DNA of 64,000 bases from Actinernus sp. WN-2022 (taxonomy: Eukaryota > Cnidaria > Anthozoa > Actiniaria > Actinernidae), in contig JAOWCC010000928.1 in NCBI GenBank assembly GCA_030867875.1, forward strand, positions 1 through 64,000. Reading direction: 5' to 3'. Under the pieces are notes generated by a model that saw only the letters and a list, made by a program, of their open reading frames with translations, ran no database searches and was not told where the DNA came from. Made by a program: the position numbers and the translations under genes. Position 1 is the stretch's first letter; each line of letters opens with the position of its first letter. Shown here in pieces: positions 8,861 to 20,510 of this stretch.

Positions 8861-10026
8861 ACTGGCCCATCATGAACAAAATAAATAAATAAATAGAAAT
8901 TAATAAAAAGAAATAGAAATACATAAAGAAATGTATAAAAAATTAACAAATAAATAAATACGACACATCCTCCTCTTTCATCCTACATTATCCTACATCA
9001 TCCTGCATCATCCTGCATCATCCTGCGTCATCCTGCATCATGCTGCATCATCCTGCATCATCCTGCATCATCCTGCTTCATCCTGCATCATCCTGCATCA
9101 TCCTGCATCATCCTGCATCATCCTGCATCATCCTGCATCATCCTGCATCATCCTGCACCATCCTGCATCATCCTGCATCATCCTGCATCATCCTGCATCA
9201 TCCTGCATCATCCTGCATCATCCTGCATCATCCTGCATCATCCTGCATCATCCTGCTTCATACTGGCCCATCATGGACAAAATAAATAAATAAATATAAA
9301 TTAATAAAAATAAATAGATATACATAAAGAAATGTATAAACAAATAAATAAATACGACACATCCTCCTCTTTCATCCTACATTATCCTACATCATCCTGC
9401 ATCATCCTGCATCATCCTGCGTCATCCTGCATCATGCTGCATCATCCTGCATCATCCTGCATCATCCTGCATCATCCTGCATCATCCTGCATCATCCTGC
9501 ATCATCCTGCATCTTCCTGCATCATCCTGCGTCATACTGGCCCATCATGAACAAAATAAATAAATAAATAGAAATTAATAAAAAGAAATAGAAATACATA
9601 AAGAAATGTATAAAAAATTAACAAATAAATAAATACGACACATCCTCCTCTTTCATCCTACATTATCCTACATCATCCTGCATCATCCTGCATCATCCTG
9701 CGTCATCCTGCATCATGCTGCATCATCCTGCATCATCCTGAATCATCCTGCATCATCCTGCATCATGCTGCATCATCCTGCATCATCCTGCATCATCCTG
9801 CATCATCCTGCATCATCCTGCATCATCCTGCATCATCCTGCATCATCCTGCATCATCCTGCATCATCCTGCATCATCCTGCATCATCCTGCATCATCCTG
9901 CATCACGCTGCATCATCCTGCATCACGCTGCTTCATCCTGCATCATCCTGCATCATCCTGCATCATCCTGCATCATCCTGCATCATCCTGCATCAGTCTG
10001 CGTCATCCTCCATCATCCTGCTTCAT

Positions 10027-10119
10027 ACTGGCCCATCATGGACAAAATAAATAAATAAATAGAAATTAATAAAAAGAAATAGATATACATAAAGAAATGT
10101 ATAAAAAAAAAAAAAATAC
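10027..10119. repeat. Short spacer with uninterrupted A-run tail
   Basis: After ATGTAT this spacer has an unbroken run of A (14 here), then TACAACGC. Other copies begin at 28365 (16 A), 34174 (14 A), 41851 (12 A) and 48060 (14 A). The differing lengths point to mononucleotide slippage or base-calling error. All five lead into a tract whose second or third decamer is followed by CATTCTGC, so the tail and the next tract form one lineage. Confidence 0.82.
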
Positions 10120-10632
10120 AACGCATCCTCCTCTTTCATCCTACATTATCGTGCATTATCGTGCATCATCCTGCATCATTCTGCATCATCCTGCATCATC
10201 CTGCATCATCCTGCATCATCCTGCATCATCCTGCATCATCCTGCATCATCCTGCATCATCCTGCATCATCCTGCATCATCCTGCATCATCCTGCATCATC
10301 CTGCATCATCCTGCATCATCCTGCATCATCCTGCATCATCCTGCATCATCCTGCATCATCCTGCATCATCCTGCATCATCCTGCATCATCCTGCATCATC
10401 CTGCATCATCCTGCATCATCCTGCATCATCCTGCATCATGCTGCATCATCCTGCATCATCCTGCATCATCCTGCATCATCCTGCATCATCCTGCATCATC
10501 CTGCATCTTCCTGCATCATCCTGCGTCATACTGGCCCATCATGAACAAAATAAATAAATAAATAGAAATTAATAAAAAGAAATAGAAATACATAAAGAAA
10601 TGTATAAAACATTAACAAATAAATAAATACGA

Positions 10633-13600
10633 CACATCCTCCTCTTTCATCCTACATTATCCTACATCATCCTGCATCATCCTGCATCATCCTGCGTCAT
10701 CCTGCGTCATCCTGCATCATGCTGCATCATCCTGCATCATCCTGCATCATCCTGCATCATCCTGCATCATCCTGCATCATCCTGCATCAGTCTGCGTCAT
10801 CCTCCATCATCCTGCTTCATACTGGCCCATCATGGACAAAATAAATAAATAAATATAAATTAATAAAAATAAATAGATATACATAAAGAAATGTATAAAA
10901 AAAATAAAAAATAAAAATACAATGCATCCTCCTCTTTCATCCTACATTATCGTGCATTATCGTGCATCATCCTGCATCCTCCTGCATCATCCTGCATCAT
11001 CCTGCATCATCCTGCATCATCCTGCATCATCCTGCATCATCCTGCATCATCCTGCATCATCCTGCATCATCCTGCATCATCCTGCATCATCCTGCATCAT
11101 CCTGCATCATCCTGCATCATCCTGCATCATCCTGCATCATCCTGCATCATCCTGCATCATCCTGCATCATCCTGCATCATCCTGCATCATCCTGCATCAT
11201 CCTGCATCATCCTGCATCATCCTGCATCATCCTGCATCATCCTGCATCATCCTGCATCATCCTGCATCATCCTGCATCATCCTGCATCATCCTGCATCAT
11301 CCTGCATCATCCTGCATCATCCTGCATCATCCTGCATCATCCTGCATCATCCTGCATCATCCTGCATCATCCTGCGGCATACTGGCCCATCATGAACAAA
11401 ATAAATAAATAAATAGAAATTAATAAAAAGAAATAGAAATACATAAAGAAATGTATAAAAAAATAACAAATAAATAAATACGACACATCCTCCTCTTTCA
11501 TCCTACATTATCCTACATCATCCTGCATCATCCTGCATCATCCTGCCTCATCCTGCATCATGCTGCATCTCCTGCATCATCCTGCATCATCCTGCATCAT
11601 CCTGCATCATCCTGCATCATCCTGCATCATTCTGCATCATCCTGCATCATCCTGCATCATCCTGCATCATCCTGCATCATCCTGCATCATCCTGCATCAT
11701 CCTGCATCATCCTGCATCATCCTGCATCATCCTGCATCATCCTGCATCATCCTGCATCATCCTGCATCATCCTGCATCATCCTGCATCATCCTGCATCAT
11801 CCTGCATCATCCTGCATCATCCTGCATCATCCTGCATCATCCTGCATCATCCTGCATCATCCTGCATCATCCTGCATCATCCTGCATCATCCTGCATCAT
11901 CCTGCATCATCCTGCATCATCCTGCATCATCCTGCATCATCCTGCATCATCCTGCATCATCTTGCATCATCCTGCATCAGTCTGCGTCATCCTCCATCAT
12001 CCTGCTTCATACTGGCCCATCATGGACAAAATAAATAAATAAATAGAAATTAATAAAAAGAAATAGATATACATAAAGAAATGTATAAAAAAAATAAAAA
12101 AATAAAAATACAATGCATCCTCCTCTTTCATCCTACATTATCGTGCATTATCGTGCATCATCCTGCATCCTCCTGCATCATCCTGCATCATCCTGCATCA
12201 TCCTGCATCATCCTGCATCATCCTGCTTCATCCTGCATCATCCTGCATCATCCTGCATCATCCTGCATCATCCTGCATCATCCTGCATCATCCTGCATCA
12301 TCCTGCACCATCCTGCATCATCCTGCATCATCCTGCATCATCCTGCATCATCCTGCATCATCCTGCATCATCCTGCATCATCCTGCATCATCCTGCATCA
12401 TCCTGCATCATCCTGCATCATCCTGCATCATCCTGCATCATCCTGCATCATCCTGCATCATCCTGCATCATCCTGCATCATCCTGCATCATCCTGCATCA
12501 TCCTGCATCATCCTGCATCATCCTGCATCATCCTGCATCATCCTGCATCATCCTGCATCATCCTGCATCATCCTGCATCATCCTGCATCATCCTGCATCA
12601 TCCTGCATCATCCTGCATCATCCTGCATCATCCTGCGGCATACTGGCCCATCATGAACAAAATAAATAAATAAATAGAAATTAATAAAAAGAAATAGAAA
12701 TACATAAAGAAATGTATAAAAAAATAACAAATAAATAAATACGACACATCCTCCTCTTTCATCCTACATTATCCTACATCATCCTGCATCATCCTGCATC
12801 ATCCTGCCTCATCCTGCATCATGCTGCATCTCCTGCATCATCCTGCATCATCCTGCATCATCCTGCATCATCCTGCATCATCCTGCATCATTCTGCATCA
12901 TCCTGCATCATCCTGCATCATCCTGCATCATCCTGCATCATCCTGCATCATCCTGCATCATCCTGCATCATCCTGCATCATCCTGCATCATCCTGCATCA
13001 TCCTGCATCATCCTGCATCATCCTGCATCATCCTGCATCATCCTGCATCATCCTGCATCATCCTGCATCATCCTGCATCATCCTGCATCATCCTGCATCA
13101 TCCTGCATCATCCTGCATCATCCTGCATCATCCTGCATCATCCTGCATCATCCTGCATCATCCTGCATCATCTTGCATCATCCTGCATCAGTCTGCGTCA
13201 TCCTCCATCATCCTGCTTCATACTGGCCCATCATGGACAAAATAAATAAATAAATAGAAATTAATAAAAAGAAATAGATATACATAAAGAAATGTATAAA
13301 AAAAATAAAAAAATAAAAATACAATGCATCCTCCTCTTTCATCCTACATTATCGTGCATTATCGTGCATCATCCTGCATCCTCCTGCATCATCCTGCATC
13401 ATCCTGCATCATCCTGCATCATCCTGCATCATCCTGCTTCATCCTGCATCATCCTGCATCATCCTGCATCATCCTGCATCATCCTGCATCATCCTGCATC
13501 ATCCTGCATCATCCTGCACCATCCTGCATCATCCTGCATCATCCTGCATCATCCTGCATCATCCTGCATCATCCTGCATCATCCTGCATCATCCTGCATC

Positions 13601-15163
13601 ATCCTGCATCATCCTGCATCATCCTGCATCATCCTGCATCATCCTGCATCATCCTGCATCATCCTGCTTCATACTGGCCCATCATGGACAAAATAAATAA
13701 ATAAATATAAATTAATAAAAATAAATAGATATACATAAAGAAATGTATAAACAAATAAATAAATACGACACATCCTCCTCTTTCATCCTACATTATCCTA
13801 CATCATCCTGCATCATCCTGCATCATCCTGCATCATCCTGCATCATCCTGCATCATCCTGCATCATCCTGCATCATTCTGCATCACCCTGCATCATCCTG
13901 CATCATCCTGCATCATCCTGCATCATCCTGCACCATCCTGCATCATCCTGCATCATCCTGCATCATCCTGCATCATCCTGCATCATCCTGCATCATCCTG
14001 CATCATCCTGCATCATCCTGCATCATCCTGCATCATCCTGCATCATCCTGCATCATCCTGCATCATCCTGCTTCATACTGCATCATCCTGCATCATCCTG
14101 CATCATCCTGCATCATCCTGCATCATCCTGCATCAGTCTGCGTCATCCTCCATCATCCTGCTTCATACTGGCCCATCATGGACAAAATAAATAAATAAAT
14201 ATAAATTAATAAAAATAAATAGATATACATAAAGAAATGTATAAAAAAAATAAAAAATAAAAATACAATGCATCCTCCTCTTTCATCCTACATTATCGTG
14301 CATTATCGTGCATCATCCTGCATCCTCCTGCATCATCCTGCATCATCCTGCATCATCCTGCATCATCCTGCATCATCCTGCATCATCCTGCATCATCCTG
14401 CATCATCCTGCATCATCCTGCATCATCCTGCATCATCCTGCATCATCCTGCATCATCCTGCATCATCCTGCATCATCCTGCATCATCCTGCATCATCCTG
14501 CATCATCCTGCATCATCCTGCATCATCCTGCATCATCCTGCATCATCCTGCATCATCCTGCATCATCCTGCATCATCCTGCATCATCCTGCATCATCCTG
14601 CATCATCCTGCATCATCCTGCATCATCCTGCATCATCCTGCATCATCCTGCATCATCCTGCATCATCCTGTATCATCCTGCATCATCCTGCATCATCCTG
14701 CATCATCCTGCGGCATACTGGCCCATCATGAACAAAATAAATAAATAAATAGAAATTAATAAAAAGAAATAGAAATACATAAAGAAATGTATAAAAAAAT
14801 AACAAATAAATAAATACGACACATCCTCCTCTTTCATCCTACATTATCCTACATCATCCTGCATCATCCTGCATCATCCTGCCTCATCCTGCATCATGCT
14901 GCATCTCCTGCATCATCCTGCATCATCCTGCATCATCCTGCATCATCCTGCATCATCCTGCATCATCCTGCATCATCCTGCATCATCCTGCATCATCCTG
15001 CATCATCCTGCATCATCCTGCATCATCCTGCATCAGTCTGCGTCATCCTCCATCATCCTGCTTCATACTGGCCCATCATGGACAAAATAAATAAATAAAT
15101 ATAAATTAATAAAAATAAATAGATATACATAAAGAAATGTATAAACAAATAAATAAATACGAC
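10633..15163. repeat. Block 7: long-tract modules, with relatives at 28-32 kb
   Basis: Spacers are 10821 G, 11381 A, 12011 G, 12642 A, 13222 G, 13673 G, 14167 G, 14717 A and 15067 G. The pair 11381-12011 repeats as 12642-13222 (period 1211-1261 bp). The series from 9536 to 15067 corresponds in order and type to 28024-32165, apart from one extra pair here. Tracts opened after type A spacers have the 9-base unit GCTGCATCT near their start (11560, 12821, 14896). Confidence 0.82.
10981..11370. repeat. Longest perfect decamer run noticed (39 units)
   Basis: Thirty-nine consecutive exact CCTGCATCAT units lie between a CCTGCATCCT leader unit and the CCTGCGGCAT trailer unit. Other long perfect runs of over 30 units lie near 12.3-12.6, 14.3-14.7, 18.5-18.8, 42.5-42.8, 44.35-44.7 and 58.8-59.1 kb. 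Runs this uniform imply recent expansion or strong homogenisation, and they are where an assembly is least certain about copy number. Confidence 0.85.
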
Positions 15164-18100
15164 ACATCCTCCTCTTTCATCCTACATTATCCTACATCAT
15201 CCTGCATCATCCTGCATCATCCTGCATCATCCTGCATCATCTTGCATCATCCTGCATCAGTCTGCGTCATCCTCCATCATCCTGCTTCATACTGGCCCAT
15301 CATGGACAAAATAAATAAATAAATAGAAATTAATAAAAAGAAATAGATATACATAAAGAAATGTATATAAAAATAAAAAAATAAAAATACAACGCATCCT
15401 CCTCTTTCATCCTACATTATCGTCCATTATCGTGCATCATCCTGCATCATCCTGCATCATCCTGCATCATGCTGCATCATCCTGCATCATCCTGCATCAT
15501 TCTGCATCATCCTGCATCATCCTGCATCATCCTGCATCATCCTGCATCATCCTGCATCATCCTGCGTCATACTGGCCCATCATGAACAAAATAAATAAAT
15601 AAATAGAAATTAATAAAAAGAAATAGAAATACATAAAGAAATGTATAAAAAAATAACAAATAAATAAATACGACACATCCTCCTCTTTCATCCTACATTA
15701 TCCTACATCATCCTGCATCATCCTGCATCATCCTGCGTCATCCTGCATCATGCTGCATCATCCTGCATCATCCTGCATCATCCTGCATCATCCTGCATCA
15801 TCCTGCATCATTCTGCATCATCCTGCATCATCCTGCATCATCCTGCATCATCCTGCATCATCCTGCATCATCCTGCATCATCCTGCATCATCCTGCATCA
15901 TCCTGCATCATCCTGCATCATCCTGCATCATCCTGCATCATCCTGCATCATCCTGCATCATCCTGCATCATCCTGCATCATCCTGCATCATCCTGCATCA
16001 TCCTGCATCATCCTGCATCATCTTGCATCATCCTGCATCAGTCTGCGTCATCCTCCATCATCCTGCTTCATACTGGCCCATCATGGACAAAATAAATAAA
16101 TAAATAGAAATTAATAAAAAGAAATAGATATACATAAATAAATGTATAAAAAAAATAAAAAAATAAAAATACAATGCATCCTCCTCTTTCATCCTACATT
16201 ATCGTGCATTATCGTGCATCATCCTGCATCCTCCTGCATCATCCTGCATCATCCTGCATCATCCTGCATCATCCTGCTTCATCCTGCATCATCCTGCATC
16301 ATCCTGCATCATCCTGCATCATCCTGCATCATCCTGCATCATCCTGCATCATCCTGCATCATCCTGCATCATCCTGCATCATCCTGCATCATCCTGCATC
16401 ATCCTGCGGCATACTGGCCCATCATGAACAAAATAAATAAATAAATAGAAATTAATAAAAAGAAATAGAAATACATAAAGAAATGTATAAAAAAATAACA
16501 AATAAATAAATACGACACATCCTCCTCTTTCATCCTACATTATCCTACATCATCCTGCATCATCCTGCATCATCCTGCGTCATCCTGCATCATGCTGCAT
16601 CATCCTGCATCATCCTGCATCATCCTGCATCATCCTGCATCATTCTGCATCATCCTGCATCATCCTGCATCATCCTGCATCATTCTGCATCATCCTGCAT
16701 CATCCTGCATCATTCTGCATCATCCTGCATCATCCTGCATCATCCTGCATCATCCTGCATCATCCTGCATCATCCTGCATCATCCTGCATCATCCTGCAT
16801 CATCCTGCATCATCCTGCATCATCCTGCATCATCCTGCATCATCCTGCATCATCCTGCATCATCCTGCATCATCCTGCATCATCCTGCATCATCCTGCAT
16901 CAGTCTGCGTCATCCTCCATCATCCTGCTTCATACTGGCCCATCATGGACAAAATAAATAAATAAATATAAATTAATAAAAATAAATAGATATACATAAA
17001 GAAATGTATAAAAAAAATAAAAAAATAAAAATACAATGCATCCTCCTCTTTTATCCTACATTATCGTGCATTATCGTGCATCATCCTGCATCCTCCTGCA
17101 TCATCCTGCATCATCCTGCATCATCCTGCATCATCCTGCATCATCCTGCTTCATCCTGCATCATCCTGCATCATCCTGCATCATCCTGCATCATCCTGCA
17201 TCATCCTGCATCATCCTGCATCATCCTGCATCATCCTGCATCATCCTGCATCATCCTGCATCATCCTGCATCATCCTGCATCATCCTGCGGCATACTGGC
17301 CCATCATGAACAAAATAAATAAATAAATAGAAATTAATAAAAAGAAATAGAAATACATAAAGAAATGTATAAAAAAATAACAAATAAATAAATACGACAA
17401 ATCCTCCTCTTTCATCCTACATTATCCTACATCATCCTGCATCATCCTGCATCATCCTGCCTCATCCTGCATCATGCTGCATCTCCTGCATCATCCTGCA
17501 TCATCCTGCATCATCCTGCATCATCCTGCATCATCCTGCATCATTCTGCATCATCCTGCATCATCCTGCATCATCCTGCATCATCCTGCATCATCCTGCA
17601 TCATCCTGCATCATCCTGCATCATCCTGCATCATCCTGCATGATCCTGCATCATCCTGCATCATCCTGCATCATCCTGCATCATCGTGCATCATCCTGCA
17701 TCATCCTGCATCATCCTGCATCATCCTGCATCATCCTGCATCATCCTGCATCATCCTGCATCATCCTGCATCATCCTGCATCATCCTGCATCATCCTGCA
17801 TCATCCTGCATCATCTTGCATCATCCTGCATCAGTCTGCGTCATCCTCCATCATCCTGCTTCATACTGGCCCATCATGGACAAAATAAATAAATAAATAG
17901 AAATTAATAAAAAGAAATAGATATACATAAAGAAATGTATAAAAAAAATAAAAAAATAAAAATACAATGCATCCTCCTCTTTCATCCTACATTATCGTGC
18001 ATCATCGTGCATCATCCTGCATCCTCCTGCATCATCCTGCATCATCCTGCATCATCCTGCATCATCCTGCATCATCCTGCTTCATCCTGCATCATCCTGC

Positions 18101-18398
18101 ATCATCCTGCATCATCCTGCATCATCCTGCATCATCCTGCATCATCCTGCATCATCCTGCACCATCCTGCATCATCCTGCATCATCCTGCATCATCCTGC
18201 ATCATCCTGCATCATCCTGCATCATCCTGCATCATCCTGCATCATCCTGCATCATCCTGCATCAGTCTGCGTCATCCTCCATCATCCTGCTTCATACTGG
18301 CCCATCATGGACAAAATAAATAAATAAATATAAATTAATAAAAATAAATAGATATACATAAAGAAATGTATAAAAAAAATAAAAAATAAAAATACAAT
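15164..18398. repeat. Block 8: downstream copy of block 5
   Basis: Spacers are 15291 G, 15571 A, 16072 G, 16413 A, 16934 G, 17295 A, 17865 G and 18296 G, the same order as 5622-8587. Differences from the upstream copy are mainly decamer counts, plus point changes such as CATGATCC at 17640, CGTGCATCAT near 17686, TTTTATCC for TTTCATCC at 17050 and CATCATCG for CATTATCG near 18000. After 18296 the two copies diverge. Confidence 0.85.
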
Positions 18399-20510
18399 GC
18401 ATCCTCCTCTTTCATCCTACATTATCGTGCATTATCGTGCATCATCCTGCATCCTCCTGCATCATCCTGCATCATCCTGCATCATCCTGCATCATCCTGC
18501 ATCATCCTGCATCATCCTGCATCATCCTGCATCATCCTGCATCATCCTGCATCATCCTGCATCATCCTGCATCATCCTGCATCATCCTGCATCATCCTGC
18601 ATCATCCTGCATCATCCTGCATCATCCTGCATCATCCTGCATCATCCTGCATCATCCTGCATCATCCTGCATCATCCTGCATCATCCTGCATCATCCTGC
18701 ATCATCCTGCATCATCCTGCATCATCCTGCATCATCCTGCATCATCCTGCATCATCCTGCATCATCCTGCATCATCCTGCATCATCCTGCATCATCCTGC
18801 ATCAGTCTGCGTCATCCTCCATCATCCTGCTTCATACTGGCCCATCATGGACAAAATAAATAAATAAATACAAATTAATAAAAAGAAATAGATATACATA
18901 AAGAAATGTATAAAAAAATAACAAATAAATAAATACGACACATCCTCCTCTTTCATCCTACATTATCCTACATCATCCTGCATCATCCTGCATCATCCTG
19001 CGTCATCCTGCATCATGCTGCATCATCCTGCATCATCCTGCATCATCCTGCATCATCCTGCATCATTCTGCATCATCCTGCATCATCCTGCATCATTCTG
19101 CATCATCCTGCATCATCCTGCATCATCCTGCATCATCCTGCATCATCCTGCATCATCCTGCATCATCCTGCATCATCCTGCATCATCCTGCATCATCCTG
19201 CATCATCCTGCATCATCCTGCATCATCCTGCATCATCCTGCATCATCCTGCATCATCCTGCATCATCCTGCATCATCCTGCATCATCCTGCATCATCCTG
19301 CATCATCCTGCATCATCCTGCATCATCCTGCATCATCCTGCATCATCCTGCATCATCCTGCATCATCTTGCATCATCCTGCATCAGTCTGCGTCATCCTC
19401 CATCATCCTGCTTCATACTGGCCCATCATGGACAAAATAAATAAATAAATAGAAATTAATAAAAAGAAATAGATATACATAAAGAAATGTATAAAAAAAT
19501 AAAAAAATAAAAATACAACGCATCCTCCTCTTTCATCCTACATTATCGTCCATTATCGTGCATTATCCTGCATCATCCTGCATCATCCTGCATCATCCTG
19601 CATCATCCTGCATCATCCTGCATCATCCTGCATCATCCTGCATCATCCTGCATCATCCTGCATCATCCTGCATCATCCTGCATCATCCTGCATCATCCTG
19701 CATCATCCTGCATCAGTCTGCGTCATCCTCCATCATCCTGCTTCATACTGGCCCATCATGGACAAAATAAATAAATAAATATAAATTAATAAAAATAAAT
19801 AGATATACATAAAGAAATGTATAAAAAAAATAAAAAATAAAAATACAATGCATCCTCCTCTTTCATCCTACATTATCGTGCATTATCGTGCATCATCCTG
19901 CATCCTCCTGCATCATCCTGCATCATCCTGCATCATCCTGCATCATCCTGCATCATCCTGCATCATCCTGCATCATCCTGCATCATCCTGCATCATCCTG
20001 CATCATCCTGCATCATCCTGCATCATCCTGCATCATCCTGCATCATCCTGCATCATCCTGCATCATCCTGCATCATCCTGCATCATCTTGCATCATCCTG
20101 CATCAGTCTGCGTCATCCTCCATCATCCTGCTTCATACTGGCCCATCATGGACAAAATAAATAAATAAATAGAAATTAATAAAAAGAAATAGATATACAT
20201 AAAGAAATGTATATAAAAATAAAAAAATAAAAATACAACGCATCCTCCTCTTTCATCCTACATTATCGTCCATTATCGTGCATCATCCTGCATCATCCTG
20301 CATCATCCTGCATCATCCTGCATCATCCTGCATCATCCTGCATCATCCTGCATCATCCTGCATCATCCTGCATCATCCTGCATCATCCTGCATCATCCTG
20401 CGTCATACTGGCCCATCATGAACAAAATAAATAAATAAATAGAAATTAATAAAAAGAAATAGAAATACATAAAGAAATGTATAAAAAAATAACAAATAAA
20501 TAAATACGAC
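18399..20510. repeat. Block 9: modules shared with 38.8-39.9 kb
   Basis: Spacers are 18836 G (ACAAAT body), 19417 G, 19747 G, 20137 G and 20407 A. The last four match 38816, 39136, 39526 and 39796 at offsets of 19389-19399 bp. The match includes CGTGCATTATCC at 19558/38957 and the GTATATAAAAATAAAA tail after 20137/39526. The spacer at 18836 pairs instead with 37341, about 18.5 kb away, so the relationships are a mosaic. Confidence 0.84.
18836..18935. repeat. Rare short spacer with ACAAATTAAT body
   Basis: Here the AAAT run is followed by ACAAATTAAT rather than AGAAAT or ATAAAT. I find six copies, at 18836, 37341, 54042, 54913, 59758 and 60649. All have the ATGGAC head, GATATACAT and the L2 tail. 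A one-base marker this rare ties together distant segments: 18836 and 37341 lie about 18.5 kb apart, and 54913 and 60649 lie 5736 bp apart inside a longer duplication. Confidence 0.85.

Larger units (their letters stand above)
8684..10632. repeat. Block 6: 675-bp tandem pair, then an A-run module
   Basis: Spacers are 8861 A, 9262 G, 9536 A, 10027 G (A-run tail) and 10530 A. The short R3-type tract 8684-8860 repeats at 9359-9535, 675 bp on, with the same CGTCAT, GCTGCATCAT and CATCTT marks. The tract at 9640-10026 carries CCTGAATCAT and the CACGCTGC units that recur in the tracts ending at 28365, 32940, 34174 and 41851. Confidence 0.82.

Noticed and set aside
10981..11370. G-quadruplex array on the minus strand (GG every 10 bases)
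   Set aside because: Only two-G runs with 8-base loops are available. This gives at best weak two-layer structures.
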